DNA of 64,000 bases from CAZMVY01 sp964617875. Its GTDB lineage: Bacteria > Planctomycetota > Phycisphaerae > UBA1845 > PWPN01. Positions within the stretch are counted from its first letter, which is position 1; each line of letters begins with the position of its first letter. Location: positions 79,235 to 143,234 of the forward strand of contig CAZUAI010000002.1 of NCBI GenBank assembly GCA_964617875.1, in the 5' to 3' direction. Positions 50,319 to 59,337 of this stretch are shown piece by piece. A program made the translations under genes and the position numbers. The notes under the pieces are model-generated. The model was not told the DNA's origin. It saw nothing but the letters and a program-made list of their open reading frames with translations, and made no database searches.

Positions 50319-51461
50319 ATGATTCTTCACGTGGTTGGAAATCGACCGCAGTTCATCAAGCTGGCGCCGGTTGTCGCGGCGATGGACCGCCTCGGGATCG
50401 AGCAGATGGTCGCCCATACCGGCCAGCACTACGACCGCAACATGAGCGAGGTCTTCTTCCACGATCTGGGGTTGGCGCCCCCGTCGCTCCAGCTCCACGT
50501 GGGTTCCGGCACGCACGCCGAGCAGACCGCGCGGGCGCTGATGGAGATCGAACGGATCCTTCTGACGCATCGGCCGGATGCCGTGCTCGTCTACGGCGAC
50601 ACGAACTCGACACTCGCCGCCGGCCTGGCGGCCGCGAAGCTCGCGATCCCGGTCGGGCACGTCGAGGCGGGGCCGCGGACGTACGACCGCGATGAGCCCG
50701 AGGAGATCAACCGGGTGGCGGTGGACCACCTCTCGACGTGGAACTTCTGCCCGGACGATGTGTCGGTCGCCAACCTGCAACGCGAGGGAATCACGCGCGG
50801 CGTACGGAACGTCGGCGACGTCATGCTCGACGCGTTCCGGCTCTTCCGCCCGGAGGCCGAACGGCGAAGCGAGGTGCTTGCCCAGCGTTCGCTGCCGCGC
50901 GGGCGGTTCGCGCTGGTGACCTTTCATCGCCCCTGCAATACGGACGACGCGGCCGCCGCGGCGGCGATCGTGGAGTTGATCAGCCGGCTGCCCATGACCG
51001 TGGCCCTGCCGCTGCACCCGCGGACGACCGCGGCCCTGCGGCGGCACGGGCTGCTGCGGGCACTCGAGGCGGCCTCGCACGTGCGCGTGATGCCGGCGGT
51101 GGGCTACCTGGACATGATCGTGCTGCTGACGGCGGCGCGCGTGGTGCTGACGGACTCGGGCGGGCTGCAGAAGGAGGCGTCGTTCGCGGGCAAGGGCGTG
51201 ATCGTGCTGGGAGAGCACACGCCGTGGACGCACCTGGCCCAGGCCGGCTGGCTGAAATGCGCGTACGGCGCGGACTCGCGGCTCGACCCGGCGCAGGCGG
51301 CCGAGTGGGCCGGTTCGTTCGGGCCGACGGGCACGCCGCCGCAGGTTTTCGGCGACGGCCATGCGAGCGATCGCATTGCCGAGGTGCTGGCCGCGGTCGA
51401 GCGAGGGCCGGCGAACGACGCGAACCCGGCGGGCGAGACCGTGGCCGCGGCGGTCGCGTGA
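50319..51461 (+). CDS. wecB: UDP-GlcNAc 2-epimerase (non-hydrolysing)
   Basis: Interconverts UDP-GlcNAc and UDP-ManNAc, supplying ManNAc-type sugars to the chain. The 380-residue protein has VVGNRPQFIKLAPV, HTGQHYDRNMSEVFF, VYGDTNSTLAAGLAA (catalytic Asp), GHVEAGPRTYDRDEPEEINR (catalytic Glu residues), and VLTDSGGLQKEA. The usual HRxEN motif reads HRPCN, Cys replacing Glu. ATG 50319 follows GAAGGAG. Start of a run of sugar-tailoring genes. Confidence 0.92.
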   Translation: MILHVVGNRPQFIKLAPVVAAMDRLGIEQMVAHTGQHYDRNMSEVFFHDLGLAPPSLQLHVGSGTHAEQTARALMEIERILLTHRPDAVLVYGDTNSTLAAGLAAAKLAIPVGHVEAGPRTYDRDEPEEINRVAVDHLSTWNFCPDDVSVANLQREGITRGVRNVGDVMLDAFRLFRPEAERRSEVLAQRSLPRGRFALVTFHRPCNTDDAAAAAAIVELISRLPMTVALPLHPRTTAALRRHGLLRALEAASHVRVMPAVGYLDMIVLLTAARVVLTDSGGLQKEASFAGKGVIVLGEHTPWTHLAQAGWLKCAYGADSRLDPAQAAEWAGSFGPTGTPPQVFGDGHASDRIAEVLAAVERGPANDANPAGETVAAAVA

Positions 51462-51484
51462 ACGATCGGTCTTCGGGTGAAATC

Positions 51485-52420
51485 ATGCTGACGACACAGG
51501 AACCGCTGCGGGCCAGCGAAATTGCGGACTACCTCGGGCTGGAGCGGCTCGGCGACGACGTGGTCGTGGAGCGACCGTGTTCCCTCGATCGGCTCGCGCC
51601 CCGGTGCATCGCGTTCGCCGGCCGCGCGACGCCGGAGACGCTGTGGAAGGCATCGCAGTGCCGCGAGAGCACGGTGATCTGCCCCGAGGCGCTGGCCCTG
51701 TGCCTCGAAGGCAGCCGCATCGTCAGCCCGACGCCGCGGCTCAGCTTCATCCGGATGATGACCCGGTTCTTCGCCGAGCAACCCTCGCCGGGGATCCATC
51801 CGACGGCGGTCGTGTCGCCGGCCGCGACGATCGGCGCCGGCGTGGCCGTCGGACCGCACGCGACGATCGGGCCGGATGCGGCCATCGGGGACGGCACGGT
51901 GATCGGCGCGGGCGTGGTCATCGAGGGCCGGACCGTCATCGGCCGGGAGTGCTTCATCAAGGCCAACAGCGTGATCGGCGCCGCCGGCTTCGGGTTCGAG
52001 GTGGACGAGGACGGCACGCCGGTGCACTTCCCGCACGTCGGCGGGGTGCAGATCGGCGATTGCGTGTGGATCGGCGCGAACACGACCGTCGAGCGGGCCA
52101 CGCTGGACACCACGGTGATCGAGGACCACGTGAAGATCGACGACCTCGTGCAGGTGGGCCACAACACGCGGATCGGGCGTAACACGCAGATCTGCGCCGG
52201 GACGGTGCTGTGCGGGCGCGTCCGGATCGAGCCGGACAGCTGGATCTCGCCGAAGGTGACGATCCTCCAGGCGAAGACGATCGGACCGCGCTCCATCGTG
52301 GGGATCGGGTCAAACGTGCTGTGCGATGTGCCGCCGGACACCGTGTACGCGGGGAATCCGGCGCGTCACATTCGCGATATCGCCCCCGGGGGGTTCCACG
52401 CCCTCCTCAAGGTGGGCTGA
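51485..52420 (+). CDS. LpxD-like acyltransferase (left-handed beta helix)
   Basis: A 311-residue protein with LpxD architecture: an N-terminal uridine-binding-like domain (about 1-100), then hexapeptide repeats (HPTAVVSPAATIGAGVAV through VIGRECFIKANSVIG), the catalytic His in VQVGHNTRIG, and a C-terminal cap. LpxD transfers a hydroxyacyl group to the amine of UDP-acylglucosamine; here the setting suggests N-acylation of a nucleotide amino sugar for the polysaccharide rather than lipid A. GTG 51458 (GTGA overlap with wecB) is an alternative start; ATG 51485 has GGGTGA in front. Confidence 0.83.
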   Translation: MLTTQEPLRASEIADYLGLERLGDDVVVERPCSLDRLAPRCIAFAGRATPETLWKASQCRESTVICPEALALCLEGSRIVSPTPRLSFIRMMTRFFAEQPSPGIHPTAVVSPAATIGAGVAVGPHATIGPDAAIGDGTVIGAGVVIEGRTVIGRECFIKANSVIGAAGFGFEVDEDGTPVHFPHVGGVQIGDCVWIGANTTVERATLDTTVIEDHVKIDDLVQVGHNTRIGRNTQICAGTVLCGRVRIEPDSWISPKVTILQAKTIGPRSIVGIGSNVLCDVPPDTVYAGNPARHIRDIAPGGFHALLKVG

Positions 52421-52437
52421 CAGGGAGGCCGACGACC

Positions 52438-53592
52438 ATGGCCGCCAGGCATCACGGCCAGTTCAAGGAGCTGATATCCCCGTTTCTCCGCGGGAAGATC
52501 GAGGAAGCGCTCGTCCGCCACGGGCCGGATTCGCCGGAGCACCTGGCGCTGATCCGCCAGTACGTGCGCGACCCGCGGGAATCGCTCGTTGACCTGACGA
52601 GCGAACGCCCGCGTCACTACCAGGCCGAGCTGCGAACCGACGGCGCCGCCCGCCTGCCGCGCGGCCTCGAGCGGCTGTACCGGCGGACGGTGGTGTTCAT
52701 CCCCACGACGGTCTGCCGGGCGCACTGCCGCTGGTGTCTGCGCGGCAACTACGAACCGAGCACGCTCACGGTGGATGACATTGTGGCCGCGGCGAAGTAC
52801 ATCGGTTCGCCGGCCTGCCGCGACGACGTCCGCGAGGTCCTGATCACCGGCGGCGATCCGCTGATGACGCACCTGCTCGTCGATGTGGCGCTGGCGCAGT
52901 TCGTGCGGCACGCCCCGAACATTCAGCGCGTGCGGATCGGGACGCGGCTGTTCATGCAGGACCCGCACCGGATCGACGCGGACGTGATCGGCATCTTCCG
53001 CAAGTACCGCAGCGTGCATTTCGAGATCGGGACGCAGTTCAACCACCCGGTCGAGTTCTGGCCCGAGACGACGGAGGCCGTCCGGCGGGTGCAGGACGCC
53101 GGCGTCGTCATCTACAACCAGCATCCGCTCCTGAAGGGCGTCAACGACTCGTTCGACACGCTGGCGGAACTCTACGACCGGCTGCGCGAGCACCGCATCG
53201 AGGCGCACTACCTGTTTCACTGCGTGCCGATCTACGGCATGTCGCACCACCGGACGTCGGTGGCCCGGGGCCTCGACCTGGTTTCGCGGCTGTCCAGTTC
53301 GGGAGCGTTCTCCGGCCGGGCCAAGCCGATGTACGCCGCCATGACGGACATCGGCAAGATCACGCTGTACCACGGCACGCTGCTCCGGCGCAACGGGAAG
53401 GGCGAGATCCTGCTCCAGTCCGGCTACCGGCTGGAGGACCGCCGGCGGTGGAACCCGTCGTACGAGCTGCCGCCCGGCGCCGAGGTCGACGATCAGGGCC
53501 GCCTGCGAATCTGGTATCAGGACGGGACCGACGAGCCGTACACGGCATCCTGCGACGAAGCGCGGGACGAACTGGTTGCGGCCGCCCCCTGA
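52438..53592 (+). CDS. Lysine 2,3-aminomutase-like radical SAM enzyme
   Basis: A 384-residue radical SAM protein of the KamA/EpmB family. Cluster cysteines 93, 97 and 100 (CRAHCRWCLR), SAM-binding VLITGGDPLM (GGD 138-140), and the family motif NQHPLLKGVND (about 227-237). KamA enzymes use PLP to move an amino group from C2 to C3. Here the PLP-lysine region reads KPMYAAMTDIGKITL: the lysine (about 307) persists but the usual GGGGK loop does not, so substrate or reaction may differ. Sits in the polysaccharide locus just before an adenylating ligase. ATG 52438. Confidence 0.85.
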   Translation: MAARHHGQFKELISPFLRGKIEEALVRHGPDSPEHLALIRQYVRDPRESLVDLTSERPRHYQAELRTDGAARLPRGLERLYRRTVVFIPTTVCRAHCRWCLRGNYEPSTLTVDDIVAAAKYIGSPACRDDVREVLITGGDPLMTHLLVDVALAQFVRHAPNIQRVRIGTRLFMQDPHRIDADVIGIFRKYRSVHFEIGTQFNHPVEFWPETTEAVRRVQDAGVVIYNQHPLLKGVNDSFDTLAELYDRLREHRIEAHYLFHCVPIYGMSHHRTSVARGLDLVSRLSSSGAFSGRAKPMYAAMTDIGKITLYHGTLLRRNGKGEILLQSGYRLEDRRRWNPSYELPPGAEVDDQGRLRIWYQDGTDEPYTASCDEARDELVAAAP

Positions 53593-53631
53593 AGGGCGTT
53601 CCATGGCGGAGCGAATCGAAGCGATCGCCGC

Positions 53632-55059
53632 ATGAGCAGAATCACCACCGACATGCCGGGCGGACCCGAAAACGGCCTGTGGGATCGCCGCGTCGAGACC
53701 CTCTCGGCGGAGGAACTCCACGCGACCGTGGAACTGCCGCTGCTGCGCAGGCAACTGGCCCATGCGTGGCGGAACAGCCCGTTCTGGCGGGATCGTCTGC
53801 GGACCGCCGGGATCGCGCCGGCCGACCTGAACGGGCGTCTGCGGCCGGCGGATCTTCCATTCCTCGAGAAGCACGAGGTTCTGCAGGACCAGATCGACCA
53901 TCCGCCCTTCGGCCGCCTGCTGGCCGTGCCGCGGGAGGCGCTGCGGCGGATGCACCGGACATCCGGGACGAAATCGCGGCCGCTCCTGACGGTCCTGACG
54001 CAGGCGGACATCGAGGCGACGCTGGAGGCGGGGGCGCGGGCGTTCTGGTGCGCCGGCGTGCGGCCCGATGACACGGTCGTACACTGCCTGAACTACTGCC
54101 TCTGGTCCGGGGGGCTGACGGACCACCTGTGCCTCGAGCGGACCGGGGCGATGGTGATGCCGTACGGTGTAGGGAACTCCCGGTATCTGCTGGACGTGAT
54201 CCGGCACGTGCGCCCCACCGCCATTTCGTGTACGCCGTCGTACTTGGACGTGCTGGCCGGGCTGGCCCGGGACGAACTGGGCATCGAGCCTCGCGACCTG
54301 GGGCTGCGCAAAGGGCTCTTCGGCGGCGAGCCGGGGATCCAGAACGCACATTTCCGGGCCGCGGTCGAGGCCGAGTGGGGCATGGACGCCATCGACGCGA
54401 ACTACGGACTCTCCGATGTGCTGAGCGTCTTCGGCAGCGAGTGCCCGTGCCGCGACGGACTCCACTTTCACGGCCAGGGCTTCCTGCTGCCGGAGCTGAT
54501 CGACCCGGCGACGCTCGCCTCGCTGCCGATCCGCGACGGAGCCGTCGGCGAGCTGGTCGTCACCCACCTGGCCCGCGAGGCGCAGCCGCTGCTGCGGTTC
54601 CGCACGCGCGACATGGTGTCGATCCGCGGAGCCGGGCCCTGCGCGTGCGGCCGAACGAGCTTCCGCTTCGTCGTCCTGGGACGATCGGACGACATGCTGG
54701 TCATCAAGGGCGTGAACGTGTTCCCGAACGCCTTTCGGGACGTTCTGGCGCGCTTTCCGGGCGAACTCACGGGGGCCTACCGTGTCCTGCTGGACGATGT
54801 CGAGCCGCGCCAATCCGTAACGCTCCAGGCGGAGGTGCGGTCCGGCGTCTCGGACTCGCGCCGCTCATCCCTGCGGACCGAAGTGGAGAGCCTGATTCGC
54901 AACGTCCTCTCGGTCCGTGCGGAGATCATCTGGGTTCGAGAAGCAAGTCTCGGGCGGACGGACGGCAAGACCTCGCTGGTGAAGCGCGCCGACGTCCGGG
55001 ACCACGCGGACGCGGCCGACCGGCGGGAGCTGCCAGCATGCGTGCCGCAGGAGAACTAG
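53632..55059 (+). CDS. PaaK/CapK-like adenylate-forming ligase
   Basis: A 475-residue AMP-binding enzyme of the phenylacetate-CoA ligase type. The phosphate loop is RTSGTKSRPL (about 110-118), degenerate from TSGTTGKP; NYGLSDVLSVFG follows; then the hallmark GRSDDMLVIKGVNVFP and the C-terminal catalytic-lysine segment GRTDGKTSLVKR. The CPC...C pair in SECPCRDG and GPCACGR resembles the zinc site of PaaK-like proteins. It would activate a carboxylic acid as an adenylate, possibly the product of the neighbouring aminomutase-like enzyme, but no carrier protein is present. 39 bases after that gene; 3 before the deacetylase. Confidence 0.85.
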   Translation: MSRITTDMPGGPENGLWDRRVETLSAEELHATVELPLLRRQLAHAWRNSPFWRDRLRTAGIAPADLNGRLRPADLPFLEKHEVLQDQIDHPPFGRLLAVPREALRRMHRTSGTKSRPLLTVLTQADIEATLEAGARAFWCAGVRPDDTVVHCLNYCLWSGGLTDHLCLERTGAMVMPYGVGNSRYLLDVIRHVRPTAISCTPSYLDVLAGLARDELGIEPRDLGLRKGLFGGEPGIQNAHFRAAVEAEWGMDAIDANYGLSDVLSVFGSECPCRDGLHFHGQGFLLPELIDPATLASLPIRDGAVGELVVTHLAREAQPLLRFRTRDMVSIRGAGPCACGRTSFRFVVLGRSDDMLVIKGVNVFPNAFRDVLARFPGELTGAYRVLLDDVEPRQSVTLQAEVRSGVSDSRRSSLRTEVESLIRNVLSVRAEIIWVREASLGRTDGKTSLVKRADVRDHADAADRRELPACVPQEN

Positions 55060-55062
55060 GGC

Positions 55063-55839
55063 ATGATCAACGGTATTGACGCCGAACGTGCGTTCGTGCT
55101 CGCGCCCCACACCGACGACGGCGAGCTGGGCTGCGGCGGCACGATCGCGCGGCTGCTCGAGGAGGGCGTGGACGTCTTCTACGTCGCATTCAGCACGTGC
55201 CGCAAATCCCTGCCGCCCGACATGGCGCCGGACACGCTCGAGCGCGAGGTCCGCGCGGCCACGCTGCGGCTGGGGATTCCGCCCGACCGCCTGATTCTGT
55301 TCGACTTCGAGGTCCGCTGCTTCGACCGGGCCCGCCAGGAGATCCTCGAGACGCTCGTGCGGCTCAAACAGGAGCACCAGCCGGACCTGGTCTTCCTGCC
55401 GTGCCCGCAGGACATGCACCAGGACCACGTCGTCATGGCGACGGAGGGCATCCGCGCCTTCAAGCAGTGTACCGTGCTGGCCTACGAGCTGCCGTGGAAC
55501 AACATCACGTTCAGCACGCAGTGTTTCGTGGCACTCGGCGAGCGACACATCAGCCGGAAGGTCGAGGCGATCAAGTGCTACGAATCACAGCAGCAGCGCG
55601 CGTACGCCGATCCGACGTTCATCCGGGGCCTTGCGAGGACGCGGGGCGTCGAGAGCGGCCACCACTACGCCGAGGCCTTCCAGGTCATCCGGTGGAACAT
55701 CGCCTGCTCGCCGTCGGTGTCGGACGACCTGGTGCCGGGCATCGCGCGGGAGCGAGAGACGGCCCGGCATCGGCGCATCGTGCCGGCGGCCGCGCCGGCG
55801 CTCGTGTGCCGCGGGGACGAGATCGAAATCGCGACGTGA
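55063..55839 (+). CDS. PIG-L / LmbE-family deacetylase
   Basis: A 258-residue zinc-dependent N-deacetylase relative. The metal-binding motif is APHTDDGELGCGG (family PHPDD, Pro replaced by Thr) and the third ligand is in MHQDHVVMA. Family members remove acetyl groups from GlcNAc-containing lipids or thiols. In this position it could expose a sugar amine. Overlaps the next gene as GTGA. Confidence 0.88.
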   Translation: MINGIDAERAFVLAPHTDDGELGCGGTIARLLEEGVDVFYVAFSTCRKSLPPDMAPDTLEREVRAATLRLGIPPDRLILFDFEVRCFDRARQEILETLVRLKQEHQPDLVFLPCPQDMHQDHVVMATEGIRAFKQCTVLAYELPWNNITFSTQCFVALGERHISRKVEAIKCYESQQQRAYADPTFIRGLARTRGVESGHHYAEAFQVIRWNIACSPSVSDDLVPGIARERETARHRRIVPAAAPALVCRGDEIEIAT

Positions 55840-57077
55840 CCAGACCGCCGCACAAACGGATCCTCTTCTGCGCGGACGGCCACTCCGTCCACACGCAGGA
55901 GTGGCTGCGCCTCCTGGCGGGGACGGACTGGGACGTCCACGCATTCGTGGGCGGAGCCGTGCCGCATTGCCGCATCGACGCCACGTTCCACACGCTCGAT
56001 GCGAAGGCGGACAACCCGGCCGCCAATCGCGTGCAGCCGTTCTGGCCGTGGCGCCGGGGCGTGGCCCGCGTGTGCCGGTGGCGGTTCGGCAGCGGCCCGG
56101 ACGCCGAATCGCGACGGCTGGCGGCGCTGATTCGACGGCTGCGTCCCGCGATCGTGCATTCGCTGCGGTTGCAGGACGAGGGTTACCGGACGCTCGGAGC
56201 GGCGGACGCGATCCGCGACGTGGACGCGAGGTGGGTTGTGTCGCTGTGGGGAAGCGATCTGGCCCATTACGGCCGGCTCGACGGGCACGAGGAGAAGATC
56301 CGGGCCGTGCTCGCCGCATGCGACTGCATCCTCGCCGACTGTCGCCGTGACCTCGCGCTGAGCCGCGAGTTCGGTGCGGCCGCATGGAAGGTGCCCTTCG
56401 GCCACGCCGTACCCGGCAACGGCGGTATCGACCTCCGCGCCATTCGAAGCCAGGCGTCGGGCAGCGATCCGGTTCAACGCCGGGTCCTCCTCATCCCGCA
56501 CGCGCGAAGCGACCGCTTCCATCGCTTCTCGCCCCTGGTAGCGGCCCTGGGCATGGCCCAGGCGTCGCTCCGCGGGTTCACGCCGGTCTTCCTGCGGACG
56601 AACGACGAGGCCCGGCGGGCGATCGATTCGCTGCCGTCGTCGCTCCGCTCGCGGTGCCGCGTGTGCGGCGACATTCCGCGGAACGACGTGTTCGGCTGGC
56701 TCGCCCGGTCACGGGCGATCCTCCGGCCAAGCCTGTCGGACGGCACGCCGAACGTGATGCTGGAGGCCATGGCGGCCGGCGCGCTGCCGGTGATGTCGCC
56801 GCTTGCGTCCGTGCGCGAATGGATTGACGACGGCGTGAACGGGCTGCTGGCGGCCAACGACGATGCGGACGCCCTGGCCCGGGCCGTGTCGCGCGCCTGC
56901 GTCGATGACGACCTTGTTTCCCGCGCCGCCGACACGAACGCAGCGATTGCGGCCGAGCGAGCCGACCGCCGGGTGATGCGGAAGCGTGTTCTGGCGCTGT
57001 ACGAGCGCCTTCGGGACGGGTGCGCCGGGCCGTCGGACGTCGTACTACCGGAGAGTGAACCATGCGTATCCTTGTGA
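55836..57077 (+). CDS. Glycosyltransferase, GT4 family
   Basis: A 413-residue enzyme starting at GTG 55836, overlapping the deacetylase stop. N-terminal RILFCADGHSVHTQEWLRLL, IVHSLRLQDEG, VVSLWGSDLAHYG, and donor-binding PNVMLEAMAAGALPVMSPLAS with DDGVNGLLA. Its end overlaps the next gene by 16 bases. Specificity unknown. Confidence 0.88.
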   Translation: MTRPPHKRILFCADGHSVHTQEWLRLLAGTDWDVHAFVGGAVPHCRIDATFHTLDAKADNPAANRVQPFWPWRRGVARVCRWRFGSGPDAESRRLAALIRRLRPAIVHSLRLQDEGYRTLGAADAIRDVDARWVVSLWGSDLAHYGRLDGHEEKIRAVLAACDCILADCRRDLALSREFGAAAWKVPFGHAVPGNGGIDLRAIRSQASGSDPVQRRVLLIPHARSDRFHRFSPLVAALGMAQASLRGFTPVFLRTNDEARRAIDSLPSSLRSRCRVCGDIPRNDVFGWLARSRAILRPSLSDGTPNVMLEAMAAGALPVMSPLASVREWIDDGVNGLLAANDDADALARAVSRACVDDDLVSRAADTNAAIAAERADRRVMRKRVLALYERLRDGCAGPSDVVLPESEPCVSL

Positions 57078-58024
57078 CCGGCGGGCTGGGAGCCGTCGGG
57101 TCGTACCTCGTGCCGGCATTGCGGGCCAAGGGACATCAGGTGTGGGTCTGCGACCTGATGCACCATCACGATCCGCACTACCTGCGATGCGACGTCTCCG
57201 AGTACCGGCAGGTGGAGCAGATCTTCAGTGGCGGCGGCTGGTCCGGCGGCTACCATGTGAAGCCGCGCGGATTCGACGTCGTCTACCACCTCGCCGCCGA
57301 GTTCGGACGCTGGAACGGCGAAGACTACTACGAAACCCTGTGGAAGACGAACGTCATCGGCACGAAGAACATCCTCCGGATGCAGGAGAAGGAGGGCTTC
57401 CGCGCCGTGTACTTCAGCAGCTCCGAGGTCTACGGCGACTGGGACCGCGTGATGGCCGAAGACGTGATGGACCGCCACGAGATCCGCCAGCTCAACGACT
57501 ACGCCATCACCAAGTGGGTCAACGAGATGCAGGTGCTCAATTCCGCGGAGATGGCCGGCACCGAAAGCGTCCGCGTGCGGCTGTTCAATACGTACGGGCC
57601 GGGAGAGTACTACAGCCCGTATCGCTCCGTCGTGTGCCTCTTCTGCTACCGGGCGATGCACGACATCCCGTATACGGTGTACCTCGGGCACCGGCGCACG
57701 AGCACGTACATCACCGACATGGCCGAAACGCTCTCGCGCATCGCCGAACGATTCAAGCCGGGCGAGGTGTACAACATCGGCGGCCACGACTATCACGATG
57801 TCAAGACGATCTCCGACCTGATCCTGCAGCATCTGGGAAAATCCGACGCGGGGCTGGTGACGTATGCCGAGGCCGAACCGTTCACGACGAAGGACAAGCA
57901 GGTGGATTGCTCGAAGGCAGTTCGCGATCTGGGGCACCGCTCGACGGTCGGCCTTGCCGAGGGCATTCCGCGCACGCTCGAGTGGATGAAGCAGGTGTAT
58001 CGTTCGTCGGAGGTGCTCGTCTGA
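57062..58024 (+). CDS. NAD-dependent nucleotide-sugar epimerase/dehydratase
   Basis: A 320-residue extended short-chain dehydrogenase. TGGLGAVGSYL binds NAD; VYHLAAEFG and YFSSSEVYGD are family strands; the catalytic YxxxK is YAITK; VRLFNTYGPGEYY and RRTSTYITDMA complete the substrate side. Could be a 4-epimerase or 4,6-dehydratase; exact reaction unknown. Overlaps the preceding gene. Confidence 0.88.
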   Translation: MRILVTGGLGAVGSYLVPALRAKGHQVWVCDLMHHHDPHYLRCDVSEYRQVEQIFSGGGWSGGYHVKPRGFDVVYHLAAEFGRWNGEDYYETLWKTNVIGTKNILRMQEKEGFRAVYFSSSEVYGDWDRVMAEDVMDRHEIRQLNDYAITKWVNEMQVLNSAEMAGTESVRVRLFNTYGPGEYYSPYRSVVCLFCYRAMHDIPYTVYLGHRRTSTYITDMAETLSRIAERFKPGEVYNIGGHDYHDVKTISDLILQHLGKSDAGLVTYAEAEPFTTKDKQVDCSKAVRDLGHRSTVGLAEGIPRTLEWMKQVYRSSEVLV

Positions 58025-58038
58025 CTCCGACGACGGCC

Positions 58039-59337
58039 ATGCACGACCGGGAGGGCCGCCGGCACCCGGCCGCTGCGGCGCAGACACTGCCGCGGCTGCT
58101 GGTCGTGACGTACTATGCGCCAGGCGGGCGACACGGCGGCGCCGTGTGCCTTCAGAACCTGCTGGACGGATACCCGCGCGAAAACCTGTGCTGGATCCAT
58201 CACGATGTACCCGTGACGGATCCGGCGTCGTCCTGGTCGGCCGTCCGGCAATGGTCCATTCCCCTGCTGCGGCGTCCGAATCGCTGGGGCCTGAGTGCGT
58301 TGAAGGAGTACGGGAACTGGACGTGGCACGCCCCGCGGGTGGCGGCCGAGGCGGCGTCGCTCGCGCGCGACGCCGGCGTCGAGGCCGTCCTGGGCATCGG
58401 ACCGGGCCTCTCGGTGTGGACGAGTCACCTGATCGCCGAACGGCTGGACGTCCCGCTGCACCTGTGGATCCACGACGATCCCGCCGCCTACGCGGAATAC
58501 CGCTGGCATCCCCGGTTCGTGGTGAACCGCGTTCGGCGCTGCTTTCAACGGGCGTATGAGGCGGCGTCGGCGCGCTACGCGATTTCCGAACCGATGCGCG
58601 ACAGTTACCGGCAACAGACGGGGCGTGACGCCCTGCTGCTTCCGCCGAGTCTCGGAGCGCGGCCGGTTCTGGGGCTCCGCCCGCGCCGCGGCGGTCGCCT
58701 GCGGATCGGCTTCGCGGGATCGATCGCGGGGGAGGACGTATGGACGACGTTCCTCCTGGCGTTGGAACGTCTGTTCGGAACGAGCGGATCCGATGCGCAG
58801 CCCGAGATCGTCGTGTTCTCCGAGCCCGACGGGCTGCCGGTCCCGCCGGCGGTGCGGAACCGGAACTGGGTGCGCATCCGCGGGTGGCAGCCGCCGGACG
58901 TCGTGGACCGCGAGCTTGCCGAGACGGACTACGTGTACGTGCCGCTGTGGTTCGAGCCGGCACGGCGGCCGCATGTGAGGACGTCGTTCTCGACGAAGTT
59001 CGTGAGCTACCTCCGCCTGGGCGTGCCGATTCTGTGCCACATGCCGGCCGATGCGGCAGTGGCGGAGTTCGTCGGTCGACACCCCGTCGGGCCGATCCTG
59101 GACACGATGGACGTGGAGGAGCTGTCGCGGCGGCTTCGCGCGGCATTCGAGGCGGAGGACTGGCATTCGCGCTACGCCGCGGCACGCGCGGCGGCCCTGG
59201 CCGGGTTCGACCAGTGTGCTCTGACAAGACGTTTCCACGAGAGTCTTTTCGCGACCACGGGGCGCGGCGGCAATCACGTGTGCGCCGGAGAACCGGCGAC
59301 GGAAGACGCGATCACGGCAACATGCCTGAGTTGCTGA
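58039..59337 (+). CDS. Glycosyltransferase-like protein (GT-B fold)
   Basis: A 432-residue protein with LVVTYYAPGGRHGGAVCLQNLL near residue 25, LWIHDDPAAYAE, RLRIGFAGSIAGEDVW, and a GT4-like but degenerate donor region FVSYLRLGVPILCHMPAD. ATG 58039 is the first start after the epimerase stop. Its end overlaps the following gene by 16 bases. Donor motif E-x7-E is not obvious, so the activity is less certain than for its neighbours. Confidence 0.78.
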   Translation: MHDREGRRHPAAAAQTLPRLLVVTYYAPGGRHGGAVCLQNLLDGYPRENLCWIHHDVPVTDPASSWSAVRQWSIPLLRRPNRWGLSALKEYGNWTWHAPRVAAEAASLARDAGVEAVLGIGPGLSVWTSHLIAERLDVPLHLWIHDDPAAYAEYRWHPRFVVNRVRRCFQRAYEAASARYAISEPMRDSYRQQTGRDALLLPPSLGARPVLGLRPRRGGRLRIGFAGSIAGEDVWTTFLLALERLFGTSGSDAQPEIVVFSEPDGLPVPPAVRNRNWVRIRGWQPPDVVDRELAETDYVYVPLWFEPARRPHVRTSFSTKFVSYLRLGVPILCHMPADAAVAEFVGRHPVGPILDTMDVEELSRRLRAAFEAEDWHSRYAAARAAALAGFDQCALTRRFHESLFATTGRGGNHVCAGEPATEDAITATCLSC

